Of a stretch of 64,000 bases of DNA, positions 33,817 through 41,749 are shown piece by piece. Each line of letters begins with the position of its first letter. Position 1 is the stretch's first letter. The stretch spans positions 5,828,001-5,892,000 of the forward strand of contig NZ_JADBEF010000001.1 in NCBI RefSeq assembly GCF_014873535.1. The letters run 5' to 3'. Origin of the DNA: Nonomuraea africana (lineage in GTDB: Bacteria; Actinomycetota; Actinomycetes; Streptosporangiales; Streptosporangiaceae). The position numbers were made by a program, and so were the translations under genes. The notes under the pieces were generated by a model, which made no database searches, had not been told where the DNA came from, and saw only the letters and a program-made list of their open reading frames with translations.

Positions 33817-33872
33817 GAACCCGCCTTGTGCGGCTTATGAAACCGCCGAGCACACCAGCACCCTCACCCGCC
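33800..33872 (-). tRNA. tRNA-Met (anticodon CAT)
   Basis: A full cloverleaf can be drawn: acceptor GGCGGGT/ACCCGCT (first pair G-T), D arm GGGT-GCTGGTGT-GCTC with wobble pairs, anticodon arm GCGGT-TTCATAA-GCCGC giving CAT, 5-nt variable loop, T arm GCGGG-TTCGATT-CCCGC, discriminator A. CCA is not encoded. The D stem and first acceptor pair are weak, so it may be a divergent elongator Met gene or a tRNA-Ile with a modified CAT anticodon; fMet is unlikely. Confidence 0.8.
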
Positions 33873-33881
33873 ACAACGGCT

Positions 33882-33909
33882 CGCACGTGACGCCTTAACG
33901 TCGCGTGCG
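33882..33909. other. 11-bp stem hairpin upstream of tRNA-Met
   Basis: CGCACGTGACG / CGTCGCGTGCG with a 6-nt loop CCTTAA and one G-T type mismatch. It lies between tRNA-Met and the divergent GNAT gene, so it is not an obvious terminator; it may overlap promoter elements. Confidence 0.5.
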
Positions 33910-34026
33910 GGCCTCTTGGCGCATTCGGCTGCGGTACATGAAGAAAGCATCCCGAAACCCGCCATTCGCCGGCAACTCTATTTTTGGTGCGGCTCGTGAG
34001 CCGTTCGCCCGATATGGCAAGGTGTC

Positions 34027-34464
34027 GTGGTGTTCATCCGTAAGGCAACAGAGACCGACGCCGACCAGATCGGCGATGTCTTCCTCGCCGCCCGCGCTCA
34101 GATGGCGTACCTGCCCCGCCTGCACACCGACGAGGAGACCCGCTGGTGGATCTCCAACGTCGTCCTGCCCTCGCACGAGGTGTGGGTGGCGTCGCGGGGC
34201 GCTCGGGTCGCGGGGTTCGCCGCGCTGCGGGAGGAGTGGCTGGAGCACCTGTACGTGGCCCCCTCCGCCCAGGGCTCCGGGATCGGCGCCGCCCTCCTCG
34301 ACCGGGCCAAACACGCCAGACCCAGGCTCGACCTGCACGTCTTCCAGGCCAACGAGGGCGCCATCCGCTTCTACGAACGCCACGGCTTCACCCTGGCCGG
34401 AACCGGCGACGACAACGAGGAATCCCTCCCCGACGCCCACTACCGTTGGGAGAGCAGCACGTAG
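34027..34464 (+). CDS. GNAT N-acetyltransferase
   Basis: 145-aa acetyl-CoA-dependent acetyltransferase, single domain (Acetyltransf_1). FIRKATETDADQIGDVFLAAR opening; VAGFAALREEWLEHLYVAPSAQGSGIGAALLDRAK contains the Q/R-x-x-G-x-G/A acetyl-CoA loop as QGSGIG; then LHVFQANEGAIRFYERHGF. Start is GTG 34027 or GTG 34030, without a clear ribosome-binding site. Substrate unknown. It stands alone between a tRNA and a gene-free stretch. Confidence 0.86.
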   Translation: MVFIRKATETDADQIGDVFLAARAQMAYLPRLHTDEETRWWISNVVLPSHEVWVASRGARVAGFAALREEWLEHLYVAPSAQGSGIGAALLDRAKHARPRLDLHVFQANEGAIRFYERHGFTLAGTGDDNEESLPDAHYRWESST

Positions 34465-34856
34465 CCTCCGTCCCTCTCCCACGAAGGGCGCGCGAGCACG
34501 GCAGGAGAGGTCACTGAGAACGATGCCCGTCCGGGCAGAAAAGGTGCGCTGTGCCGCCGTTCGGAAGCAGCACGCGGTGACGGGTCAGGAGTGACCCAGA
34601 ACGTCAGCGCGTGCATCGTGCCGCCACGGGGCAGTGCCATCTGACCTCTCGCCACGGTTCGCACGCGAGCCCCTCCAGGTGCGAGGCCGGGGCACATCCT
34701 CAGCACGGACCTCCACCTCCTGCCGTATCGACGCCGGGGAACAACAGGCCGCGACCGTCAGCAGGTCGGCCCGCGCCGCAGCCCTCGTGGCGGCCGCTGT
34801 CGCGTCCTGCGCCGCAGCACGAGTGTGGCGTCCCGGACCGCAGCGACGGCGCGCGC
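34465..34856. other. 392-bp stretch without a supported gene
   Basis: Open frames here lack coding character and recognisable motifs. A small hairpin GGGTCA-GGAG-TGACCC lies at 34582-34597 and may end transcripts from the GNAT gene. The right part lies downstream of the serine hydrolase stop. Confidence 0.5.
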
Positions 34857-36146
34857 TCAATCGCCGTCGCTGGTCGGCGGCTTGGACGGCTGCGGGCTGA
34901 GAGACGGCGCCCGGCCGGGCAGGTTGAATACGTGGTCCGGGGTCACGATGCGCGTGACGGCCTGCCCGAAGAGCGTGCCGGGCTCCTTGCCGTCGTGCAC
35001 GATGTCCGTGTTGACCAGGACGACCAGCGTCGCCTGCTCCTCGGGCAGGTACACCGTCAGCGACTGGTAGCCGGGCAGTGAGCCGTTGTGCCCGATCCAG
35101 CCCTGCACGTTGAAGATGCCGAGCCCATACCCGGCACCCGGGATGGACGTCGGGACCGTCCTGAGGCGTTCGGCCTGCGTCTTGGGGGCCAGCAGGGTGC
35201 CGGTGGCGAGGACGCGGGCCCAGGTGCGCAGGTCCTGAAGGTTGGAGATCATCGCTCCCGCGGCCCAGCCCCAGGAGGGGTTCCAGTCCGTGGCGTCCTC
35301 GACCGAGCCCGAGGCGGTCTGGTTGGTGTAGCCGTTGGCGTGGGGGTTCGGGAACGTGGCGTCGGTCGGAAAGACGGTGTGGCTCAGGCCGGCCGGCTCC
35401 AGGACGTTCTTCTGGATGAAATCGTGCAGCGGCAGGCCGCCGGCCTGCTCCACCACGAGGCCCACCAGAACGATGTTGGTGTTGGAGTACTGGAACTCCT
35501 CGCCGGGCTGGAACTGCACCGGATGCTTGAAGGAGTAGGCCAGCAGCTGCTGGGGGGTGAAGGATCGTTCGGGGTCGGCGGTGAGGGCCTTGGAGAACCC
35601 TTCGTCGTCGCTGTAGTTGAACAGTCCGCTGCGCATGCCCGCGAGGTCGCGCAGGGTGATGCGGTCGCCGTTGGGTACTCCGTCGACGTACGTGGCGATC
35701 GGGTCGTCCAGGCCGACCTTTCCCTGGTCGACGAGTTGGAGCAGGGCGGTCACGGTGAAGGTCTTGGTCTCGCTGCCGATCCGCAGGTACATGTCCGGAC
35801 TCATCGCGGCACCGGTCGCCTTGTCGGCGACGCCGAAGGCGCGCACGTACGCCCCCTTGCCGGGCGCCGACAGGCCCACGATGACGCCGGGCGCCTGGGT
35901 CTCGCGCATGACCTGCCGGACCGCGGTGTCGAGGCGCCCCGTGACGGCGGGGGTCAGTTCGGGGAAGTCCGTCTGCTGAGACGAGGGGAAGAACACGGAG
36001 GCTACGGAGAGCTGGGCGGGGAGAACGCTCGCGGGCGTCGTAGCGCCGGCGTTCCCGACGACCCCGGCGCACACCGGAAAGACCAGCAGACCGGCCACGG
36101 CCAACCTGACGAGGATTCCGCGCGTACGTCCCTGTGACGACCTCAT
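34857..36146 (-). CDS. secreted serine hydrolase, class C beta-lactamase / DD-carboxypeptidase family
   Basis: 429 aa, Beta-lactamase (PF00144-type) fold, exported. Signal peptide about 1-36 (RLAVAGLLVFPVCAGVVGNAGA). Catalytic SxxK is SETK in YLRIGSETKTFTVTALLQLVDQGKV; YxN is YSN in EEFQYSNTNIVLVGLVVEQ; the third motif is HNG in WIGHNGSLPGYQS. The C-terminus ends in a Pro/Ser-rich tail. This matches Streptomyces R61-like D-alanyl-D-alanine carboxypeptidases and related esterases. ATG 36146 is fixed by GCAGGAGG upstream. A 9-7-9 inverted repeat 66 bp upstream may regulate it. Confidence 0.9.
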   Translation of the reverse strand: MRSSQGRTRGILVRLAVAGLLVFPVCAGVVGNAGATTPASVLPAQLSVASVFFPSSQQTDFPELTPAVTGRLDTAVRQVMRETQAPGVIVGLSAPGKGAYVRAFGVADKATGAAMSPDMYLRIGSETKTFTVTALLQLVDQGKVGLDDPIATYVDGVPNGDRITLRDLAGMRSGLFNYSDDEGFSKALTADPERSFTPQQLLAYSFKHPVQFQPGEEFQYSNTNIVLVGLVVEQAGGLPLHDFIQKNVLEPAGLSHTVFPTDATFPNPHANGYTNQTASGSVEDATDWNPSWGWAAGAMISNLQDLRTWARVLATGTLLAPKTQAERLRTVPTSIPGAGYGLGIFNVQGWIGHNGSLPGYQSLTVYLPEEQATLVVLVNTDIVHDGKEPGTLFGQAVTRIVTPDHVFNLPGRAPSLSPQPSKPPTSDGD

Positions 36147-36488
36147 GGCAGCCTCCTGCCGTACGAGGAAACACTCCTCCACCAGCCTACGGAGGCGATA
36201 AATGGCCGCTTTGGTCGACCTGGAGCAGGTCGACCAGCAGGTCACCGCTCAGCCTCCCGCCCCGGCGGTGGCGACATCAGCGTCCCTCTGGGCGCGGCGC
36301 GAGTCGGCGCCTGATCGGCGCCGAGCACCGGTGCTCGGCAGACGGACTGCCGCCGTATGTCGGCGCAGGGCCCGGCCGACGAGATCTCCGAGATGCGCGG
36401 GCTACGGCCGGAGACGTGTTTCACCACGGTGACCGACGAGGCCACCGGACTCACCCGGCTGTGCTCTGGCAGGCGCCGGCTCTACGGC
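36147..36488. promoter_or_regulatory. 342-bp intergenic region with two palindromes
   Basis: No gene supported. At 36212-36236, TGGTCGACC and GGTCGACCA flank a 7-bp centre, an operator-like site upstream of the serine hydrolase start. At 36320-36339 GCCGAGCACCGGTGCTCGGC is a perfect 20-bp palindrome, possibly the terminator of the dehydrogenase gene that ends at 36489. Confidence 0.55.
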
Positions 36489-37388
36489 TTATGGCGAGGA
36501 CCGCGCGGGACGTGGGGCGGCGTCGGTTCGGGCCTCGAGGGCGTGGAGGACGGCCACCATGTCGGACCCGCCGTGTCCCAGCGCCACGGTCTCGCGGAAG
36601 AGCGCGTGGCAGACGTCCAGCAGGGGCGAGGCGAGCCTCGACTCCCTGGCCGCGTCGGCGATCAGCTGGTTGTTCATCAGGACGTCCCTGACCGCCGCCT
36701 GCACCGCGAAGTCACGGGCGAGCAGCTTGGGCGCCTTCATCCGGGAGACGCCGCTGGCCATGGGACCGGCGTCGAGGACGGCCAGGAACTGCCGCCGGTC
36801 CAGTCCGTGGCGGTCGGCGAAGTGGAACGCCTCGGTGAGCCCGGTGACCATGGTGATCAGGAAGAGGTTCACCGAGAGCTTCATCAGCAGCGCGTTCGGG
36901 ACCGGGCCGCAGGTGAACGTCTCGTGGCACATCGGCAGGAGCCGCGGGCGCACCACCTCCACGGCCGCCCGCCCGCCGGCCAGCATCGCCACGAGCTGTC
37001 CCGCCTCCGCCGGCTTGCGGGAGCCGGAGACGGGGGCTTCGACGTAGCCGCCACCGGCCGCGTGGACGTCGGATTCGAGCCCGCGCGAGTAGTCGGGCGA
37101 GGTCGTCCCCATGTGGACGATCGTGTGCCCCGCGACGTTCGTCCCGAACTCCGGTGTGCCACGGCCCAGGGCGGAGTCGATGGCGGCGCCGTTTGCCAGC
37201 ATGAGGACGACGACCCTGGCGCGCTTGAAGACCTCGGCGGGGCTCGCCGCCACCTTCGCGCCCGCCGCGCGCAGCGGTTCGCACCTGGCGGTGGTGCGGT
37301 TCCACACGACGAGCGCCGTCCCGGCCCGAGCGAGGTTGAGCGCCATGGGCTGCCCCATGACGCCGAGCCCGATGAAACCCATGTCCAC
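36489..37388 (-). CDS. NAD(P)-dependent beta-hydroxyacid dehydrogenase (HIBADH/GLYR family)
   Basis: 299 aa, 3-hydroxyisobutyrate-dehydrogenase-like oxidoreductase, cytoplasmic. N-terminal Rossmann motif GFIGLGVMGQPMALNLARAG; substrate loop EAPVSGSRKPAEAGQLVAMLAGG carries the family GxSGG/GSxxxA signature; the catalytic Lys lies in NALLMKLSVNLFL and the helix ends with FAVQAAVRDVLMNNQLI. Candidates include tartronate semialdehyde reductase and succinic semialdehyde reductase. GTG 37388 is supported by AGGTGG six bases before it; ATG 37382 is the alternative. Divergent from a TetR gene, with two operators in between. Confidence 0.9.
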   Translation of the reverse strand: MDMGFIGLGVMGQPMALNLARAGTALVVWNRTTARCEPLRAAGAKVAASPAEVFKRARVVVLMLANGAAIDSALGRGTPEFGTNVAGHTIVHMGTTSPDYSRGLESDVHAAGGGYVEAPVSGSRKPAEAGQLVAMLAGGRAAVEVVRPRLLPMCHETFTCGPVPNALLMKLSVNLFLITMVTGLTEAFHFADRHGLDRRQFLAVLDAGPMASGVSRMKAPKLLARDFAVQAAVRDVLMNNQLIADAARESRLASPLLDVCHALFRETVALGHGGSDMVAVLHALEARTDAAPRPARSSP

Positions 37389-37410
37389 GACGTACCACCT
37401 GGCCTTGCCT

Positions 37411-37455
37411 CTATGACACTTGTCATAGTAGTAGCCTCTATGACGACCGGCATAG
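37411..37455. promoter_or_regulatory. two tandem TetR operators between divergent genes
   Basis: Site 1 (37411-37428) CTATGACACTTGTCATAG is a perfect 7-4-7 dyad. Site 2 (37438-37455) CTATGACGACCGGCATAG has the same arms with one mismatch, 27 bp further along (between two and three helical turns). Together they cover the promoters of the dehydrogenase and the TetR gene, so cross- and autoregulation are likely. Confidence 0.75.
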
Positions 37456-37488
37456 GCCCACGAGGCGAGGACGTTGGAGGCGATGGCG

Positions 37489-38082
37489 GTGTCCGAACGG
37501 GGGCCGCGCGAGCGGATGGTCTTCGGCGCGGCTCAGCTCATCCGGCGGGACGGCGTGACCGCGACGGGCATGCGCGCCGTCGTCGCGCACGCCAAGGCGC
37601 CGCGGGGATCGCTCCAGCACTACTTCCCCGGCGGCAAGGAGCAGCTCGTCAACGAGGCCGTGGGCTGGGCCGGCGACTACGCGGGCAAGCGGGTCGCCCG
37701 CTTCCTCGCCGAACTGCCCGACCCCTCGCCCAGCGGACTGTTCGCCGCGATGGTGCGCCAGTGGACCGACGAGTTCCTGACGGCCGGGTTCACCTCGGGC
37801 TGCCCTGTCGCGGCGGCCACGGTGGACTGCGCCGATTCCAGCGACTCGATCAGGGCCGCTGCCGCCGCCGCCTTCGCCCGCTGGACCCGGGCGGTGGCCC
37901 AGGCGCTGAAGGGGATGGGCGTGCCGGAGGACCGGGCCGGCTCTCTCGCGACACTCATGATCAGTTCGCTGGAGGGCGCCATCCTGATCGCCAGAACCGA
38001 GCGCGACGTGCGCGCCCTGACCACCGTGGCGAGGGAGCTCGGCCCGGTCCTGGACGGCTGCGCCACAATGCCGACCTCTTGA
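37489..38082 (+). CDS. TetR-family regulator (LmrA/YxaF type)
   Basis: 197 aa. N-terminal HTH: RMVFGAAQLIRRDGVTATGMRAVVAHAKAPRGSLQHYFPGGKEQLVNEAV, where SLQHYFPGGKEQL is the hallmark of the LmrA/YxaF group. Then a helical ligand domain with GCPVAAATVDCADSSD. GTG 37489 is preferred because GGAGG lies eight bases upstream; ATG 37483 would leave only two bases. It controls itself and probably the divergent dehydrogenase through the paired operators. Confidence 0.9.
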   Translation: MSERGPRERMVFGAAQLIRRDGVTATGMRAVVAHAKAPRGSLQHYFPGGKEQLVNEAVGWAGDYAGKRVARFLAELPDPSPSGLFAAMVRQWTDEFLTAGFTSGCPVAAATVDCADSSDSIRAAAAAAFARWTRAVAQALKGMGVPEDRAGSLATLMISSLEGAILIARTERDVRALTTVARELGPVLDGCATMPTS

Positions 38083-38140
38083 CGGCGTGCGCGTTGATCG
38101 ATTAGACCTCAGGGAGCCCGTCGACCCCCCGGAGGACACC

Positions 38141-38887
38141 ATGTCAAGCAGAGTGTTGATACGACTCGCGGTAGCCGCGGTGACGACGGGTTCGCTGGTC
38201 GCGCTCGGCGCCATGCCCGCCTCGGCGACCCCGGAGCCCGCCGCCGACAAGCCGCCGAGGACGACGAAGGGGCCGTGCGGCTACGCCACGACCCCGGACG
38301 AGCCGGCCGCCCGTAAGGTGCCGCTGCCCCCTGACCCGCGCCGCACCCCCACGCGGCAGATCTCCGCGGTTCTCAAGACCAACCACGGCGACATCGGGCT
38401 CACCCTCGACCCGGCCAAGGCGCCGTGTACGGTGCAGAGCTTCGTGCACCTGATCCGGCACAAGTTCTACGACGTCACCTCCTGCCACCGGCTGACCGCC
38501 TACGACCGGCTGAAGGTGCTGCAGTGCGGCGACCCGAGCTTCACCGGCGAGGGCGGGCCCGGCTACCGGTACAAGGACGAGCTGCCCACCGACCTGCCGC
38601 CGTGGCCGGGCGACCCCACCGGGGCGCGCAAGACGTATGCGCGCGGCGTGCTGGCCATGGCCAACGCCGGCCCGAACACCAACGGCAGCCAGTTCTTCCT
38701 GGTCTACGGCGACTCCGGGCTGCAACCCAACTACACGATCTTCGGGACGGTCGACGCCGCCGGGCTGGCCACGCTGGACCGCATCGCCGCCGGCGGCATC
38801 CAGCCCACGCCGGGCGGCCCGACGCCGCCGGTGGACGGCAAGCCCGTCCTCCCGGCCGACATCACCGACGCCCGGGTCGTCCGCTAA
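38141..38887 (+). CDS. secreted peptidyl-prolyl cis-trans isomerase (cyclophilin)
   Basis: 248 aa, catalyses proline isomerisation during folding of exported proteins. Signal peptide to about residue 30 (IRLAVAAVTTGSLVALGAMPASA). Cyclophilin domain from ISAVLKTNHGDIGLTLDPAKAPCTVQSFVHLIRHKFYDVTSCHRL; active-site and cyclosporin-pocket residues in GVLAMANAGPNTNGSQFFLVYGDS; IFGTVDAAGLATLDRIAAGG. CGGAGG precedes ATG 38141. Confidence 0.92.
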   Translation: MSSRVLIRLAVAAVTTGSLVALGAMPASATPEPAADKPPRTTKGPCGYATTPDEPAARKVPLPPDPRRTPTRQISAVLKTNHGDIGLTLDPAKAPCTVQSFVHLIRHKFYDVTSCHRLTAYDRLKVLQCGDPSFTGEGGPGYRYKDELPTDLPPWPGDPTGARKTYARGVLAMANAGPNTNGSQFFLVYGDSGLQPNYTIFGTVDAAGLATLDRIAAGGIQPTPGGPTPPVDGKPVLPADITDARVVR

Positions 38888-38934
38888 CGCGCCCTGTCCG
38901 CCGGGAACGGCGTGACCCGTTCCCGGCGGACCAG

Positions 38935-39438
38935 CTAGCCGGTCAGCCGCTCGTGCAGGCGGCGTGCCGTCCGCACGAAGCCGCTCGACCCCGGCCGCGC
39001 GGCCACCTCCGCGACGGCCGGGAGGGGGCCGCGCGCCCTCGCCCAGGCGGCCGCCCGTACGGCGAAGCCGAGCGCCGCGGTGTGCACGGAGTGCGCCTGT
39101 GCCCCTGTCGAGCACCTCGCCGTCGAGCGCGGCCAGGTCGAGCCGGGCGTGGACGCCGCCGCACGCGGAGAAGGACTCCAGGCGCAGCCGCTGCCCGTCG
39201 CAGGTCACCAATCGCGGGTCCAGCCGGGCCGCGGCTGGTGGTAGCGGGTCATCGCCACGTCGGCCAGCGCCAGCAGCCCGGCCGCCGCCGGAGCCGCCTC
39301 GGTGATCAGCCCGCTGAAGAAGCGGGGATAGGTCTGGGGGCCGGACAGGGCCCGGCCGCCGGAGGTCGACAGGTCGAGCCGGGAGCCGTAAAGTGTTGAG
39401 GGCCCGGCGTAGGAGTACGCCTGCACCGCGTTCGTCAT
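38935..39438 (-). pseudogene. chimeric remnant: SWIM-family N-terminus joined to another gene's C-terminus
   Basis: From ATG 39438, the opening MTNAVQAYSYAGPSTLYGS and FFSGLITEAAPAAAGLLALADVAMTRYHQP match the N-terminus of actinobacterial SWIM zinc-finger proteins. A frameshift follows TRD at ~39210; losing about 4 bp would explain it, since the next frame continues VTCDGQRLRLESFSACGGV. After DRGT (~39098) similarity stops and a third frame continues QAHSVHTAALGFAVRAAAWA to RLHERLTG and a stop. The SWIM domain itself is gone. Two lesions plus a fusion junction make a pseudogene near certain. Confidence 0.8.
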
Positions 39439-39471
39439 GCCGGGGACACTAGAGATCGTCACCGACAGTTC

Positions 39472-39834
39472 TCACTTCCAGAAGACCGCCACCGCCGCGG
39501 TCAGCATGGCCAGCACGCCCACGCTGTAGAAGACGGCCGGCCGCTTGACCCGCTGCCTGACGCCCACGATGGCCAGCACCAGCAGGACGAGGTCGAGGCC
39601 CAGCTTGAGGCCCATCTTGGGGTTGTTGACGGGCAGATCGAGCGCGTACCTGACACCGATCAGCGCGGCGCCGGTGACGGCCTGGCCGATCGCGCCGCCG
39701 ATCATGTAGCTGCCGATCTCGGGTTGCTTCAGGCGCATCTGGTAGAAGAATCCGCCGACCATCGCGGCGAAACCGGCCAGGTGGAAGAAGAGCAGAAGAA
39801 GACGCAAGAAGTCCATGACCACACGGTCGGGCAC
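39472..39834 (-). CDS. four-TM integral membrane protein
   Basis: 120 aa, four hydrophobic helices: LLLLFFHLAGFAAMVGGFFY, MIGGAIGQAVTGAALIGVRYAL, KLGLDLVLLVLAIVGV and FYSVGVLAMLTAAVAVFW. It resembles a widespread actinobacterial small membrane family (CopD/DUF-like, with an HLAGF opening) without known function. GTG 39834 is preferred because GGGAGG lies upstream; ATG 39816 lacks one. Confidence 0.82.
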   Translation of the reverse strand: MPDRVVMDFLRLLLLFFHLAGFAAMVGGFFYQMRLKQPEIGSYMIGGAIGQAVTGAALIGVRYALDLPVNNPKMGLKLGLDLVLLVLAIVGVRQRVKRPAVFYSVGVLAMLTAAVAVFWK

Positions 39835-39854
39835 CGCCGCCTCCCAGACATCCG

Positions 39855-40078
39855 TCAGCAGGAGACAGATGAGCTACTTCCGCCGGAGTACCCGCTGGTC
39901 CGGCGCGCGTAGTGGGAGTTGACCGCGGGCGGGCCCGTGTAGTTGGGGCCGGCCTGGTCGTCAAAGCCCAGGAAGACGTACGGCAGGCGGAGGTCGCGCC
40001 GCCCATGACAGCGGATCCGCCTTGCCCGAGCGTCGTAGCCGACCCGGCGGCGCGGAACGGCGCGACCCTGACGGTTGG
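39855..40078 (-). pseudogene. unidentified C-terminal coding remnant
   Basis: A GC3-rich minus-strand frame ends LRLPYVFLGFDDQAGPNYTG then PPAVNSHYARRTSGYSGGSS and a stop at 39855. No start is found before the frame merges into the JetD-like remnant's end. Codon use says it was coding; the family is not recognised. Confidence 0.4.
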
Positions 40079-40681
40079 TCAGGCCCTGTACAACGGCTCC
40101 TCATTGCCCGCCAGGTCCTCGATAAGCTCACCGATGAGCCGTTCCTCCATGACCGCTCGCCCGGTGGCCGCCATACGTGCCGCGAGCTCAGGTGCCCACG
40201 GGCTGCTGGCAGGACTGCCTTTCAACGCCTCGGACTCCCCCCGGCCGAGCGCCTGCTGATACGTGGTCACATCCATCCTCCATGGTGTGGCCCCGTACCT
40301 CGTCTGGGCATCCGCGGTGGTCCGCACCCCCGTCCAGTCGAAGTCGCCGCGCCACCACACCGATCCCGCGCAGGCGGCGACCAACCGGTGGCAGGCCAGC
40401 GACGGCATCCCTTCGGTGCAGATCAGAGGAGCTCCGCCCACGCCCACCGCGGCTCTCAACACCGCTGGGTTCTCACAGACGAACACTCGCGGCGAGGTCA
40501 CCTGGAGCGGCATCGTCACCAGCTGGTGCAGCGTGGCCCGGAACGGCGTGGCCGCGTCCGCCGCGGCGCTCAGCCAGTCGGCCAGCGGCGAACCGGTCGC
40601 GCGTAGCCCGAGGACGAGCACCTGGCTCGCCAGGTCATCCACGATCACTCCGGCGGACTCCCACAGCCGAACCGTAGTCAA
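40079..40681 (-). pseudogene. C-terminal half of a TIGR02679/DUF2399 (JetD/Wadjet-type) protein
   Basis: 200 codons match the C-terminal Toprim-like part of TIGR02679 proteins: RLWESAGVIVDDLASQVLVLGL, VFVCENPAVLRAA, PLICTEGMPSLACHRL, WWRGDFDWTGVRTTADAQTRYGATPWRM, and a terminal EERLIGELIEDLAG. These proteins accompany TIGR02677/78/80 in Wadjet-like anti-plasmid SMC systems. Here only the last half is left: an in-frame stop precedes the TTG at 40681, and the other three genes are absent. The 5' boundary is a junction with an unrelated plus-strand fragment. Confidence 0.8.
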
Positions 40682-40859
40682 CGAAGCCCACAGCAGCTAC
40701 TGGGATCGCGACTCCGCCTCGCTATGGAACATGGGGCGCATCATCAGCGCGCAGACCGATCGGCTGGTCCAGCCGCCCGCTCTGAATGAGAACCCGCAGC
40801 TGCTGATGCCCGAACTCGACCCCGAGCTGGCCCTCCGAGTGAGCAGGTCTACCCCATGA
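40673..40859 (+). pseudogene. 3' end of an unidentified gene preceding a lipoprotein gene
   Basis: About 60 codons remain: VNEAHSSYWDRDSASLWNMG, RIISAQTDRLVQPPALNENP, then LMPELDPELALRVSRSTP and a stop. Its stop overlaps the lipoprotein start (ATGA), as in a genuine operon, but upstream sequence belongs to the antisense JetD-like remnant, so its 5' part has been deleted. Family not recognised. Confidence 0.55.
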
Positions 40860-41335
40860 ACCGTGTCACCCTCGCCATTCTGCTCGTCCTTCTTATGTCG
40901 GGATGCACCATGTACGACAAGACCATTACGCAAGAACAAGCCGATGCCCGGGTGAACCAGCTAATTCGCGACACCGCCGCGGCCCTCACGCCGAGGCCGC
41001 GCCTCGAACTGATCCCATACGGGACGGGGGCCGACAACTGCCTGGCCGCTGATGCGCCAGAGGGGATGGTGTCCATCAACCGTGCGTACTGGCTGCGCGA
41101 CATCCCCAAGAGCGAAAACTTGAACATCTCCCGCCAGGTGAAGGCCCACTGGCAAGCCCAAGGCCACCGGATCGTCGCGGTCGGCACCGGGAACAACCCC
41201 GACCTGAACGCAGAGTCGAACCCCGACCACTTCATTCTTGGCCTGAGCTGGGCGAAGGGCGACAACCTGTACCTCGCGTCGACCTCCACCTGTGTCTGGC
41301 CGGATGGAACCCCACCTGCCAAAACCGGCCGGTAG
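40856..41335 (+). CDS. small lipoprotein of unknown function
   Basis: 159 aa. Lipobox LLMSGC at residues 12-17 after a short hydrophobic signal, so membrane-anchored outside. The mature part has ITQEQADARVNQLIRDTAAAL, a Cys in GADNCLAADAPEG, and a C-terminal Cys in ASTSTCVWPDG, perhaps disulfide-linked. Base composition is lower in GC than the flanking core genes. It is coupled by ATGA overlap to the truncated gene upstream, which means its natural promoter may be lost. Confidence 0.8.
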   Translation: MNRVTLAILLVLLMSGCTMYDKTITQEQADARVNQLIRDTAAALTPRPRLELIPYGTGADNCLAADAPEGMVSINRAYWLRDIPKSENLNISRQVKAHWQAQGHRIVAVGTGNNPDLNAESNPDHFILGLSWAKGDNLYLASTSTCVWPDGTPPAKTGR

Positions 41336-41458
41336 CCCGACCACCGAGTGCAACCGCCATCCGTCACGCCAAGATCTTTAACCTTGAATGGGCGTCTCCT
41401 TATGGCACAGGAGCCTGCCGTTCACATGGTGCCAAATCCGACGCCCGACTTGCCGAGG

Positions 41459-41749
41459 TCACCTGCCGCCTTCGATCTCGTTGAGTGAGCCAGCACTCTT
41501 GCTCGTCCGATCCGCTGCTCGCTGGAGACGCCACGCCCACAGTGCCTGCCACCATTCGAGCCGGTCCCTCGAATTTTGCGGAAATACCGCGTTGAGACAA
41601 GCCGCGGTGGAAGCCAGGACGACGATGATCGCAATGATGCCCCATGGAACGCCAAGCCAGGCAAGCGCGCCCAGCGGACTGGCTGTCCCCACAACACCGA
41701 GGGCAGGAGCGATGCGGCCGACACGACCTGGCGGACTGGGCCGGGCCAT
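41459..41749 (-). CDS. small membrane protein coupled to the methyltransferase gene
   Basis: 96 aa with two hydrophobic stretches (APALGVVGTASPLGALAWLG and WGIIAIIVVLASTAACLNAV), then an amphipathic, Arg/Trp-rich cytosolic tail (RDRLEWWQALWAWRLQRAADRTS). Its ATG at 41749 overlaps the methyltransferase stop as TAATG, so translation is coupled. No known family. Lower GC than the core genes, like its neighbour. The tight coupling suggests a functional link. Confidence 0.75.
   Translation of the reverse strand: MARPSPPGRVGRIAPALGVVGTASPLGALAWLGVPWGIIAIIVVLASTAACLNAVFPQNSRDRLEWWQALWAWRLQRAADRTSKSAGSLNEIEGGR

Noticed and set aside
36357..36488. Plus-strand frame reading SEMRGLRPETCFTTVTDEATG
   Set aside because: Looks partly coding but has no start signal or family, and runs antisense into the dehydrogenase gene.
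40079..40681. A working Wadjet defence system
   Set aside because: Only half of one subunit is present and preceded by an in-frame stop.
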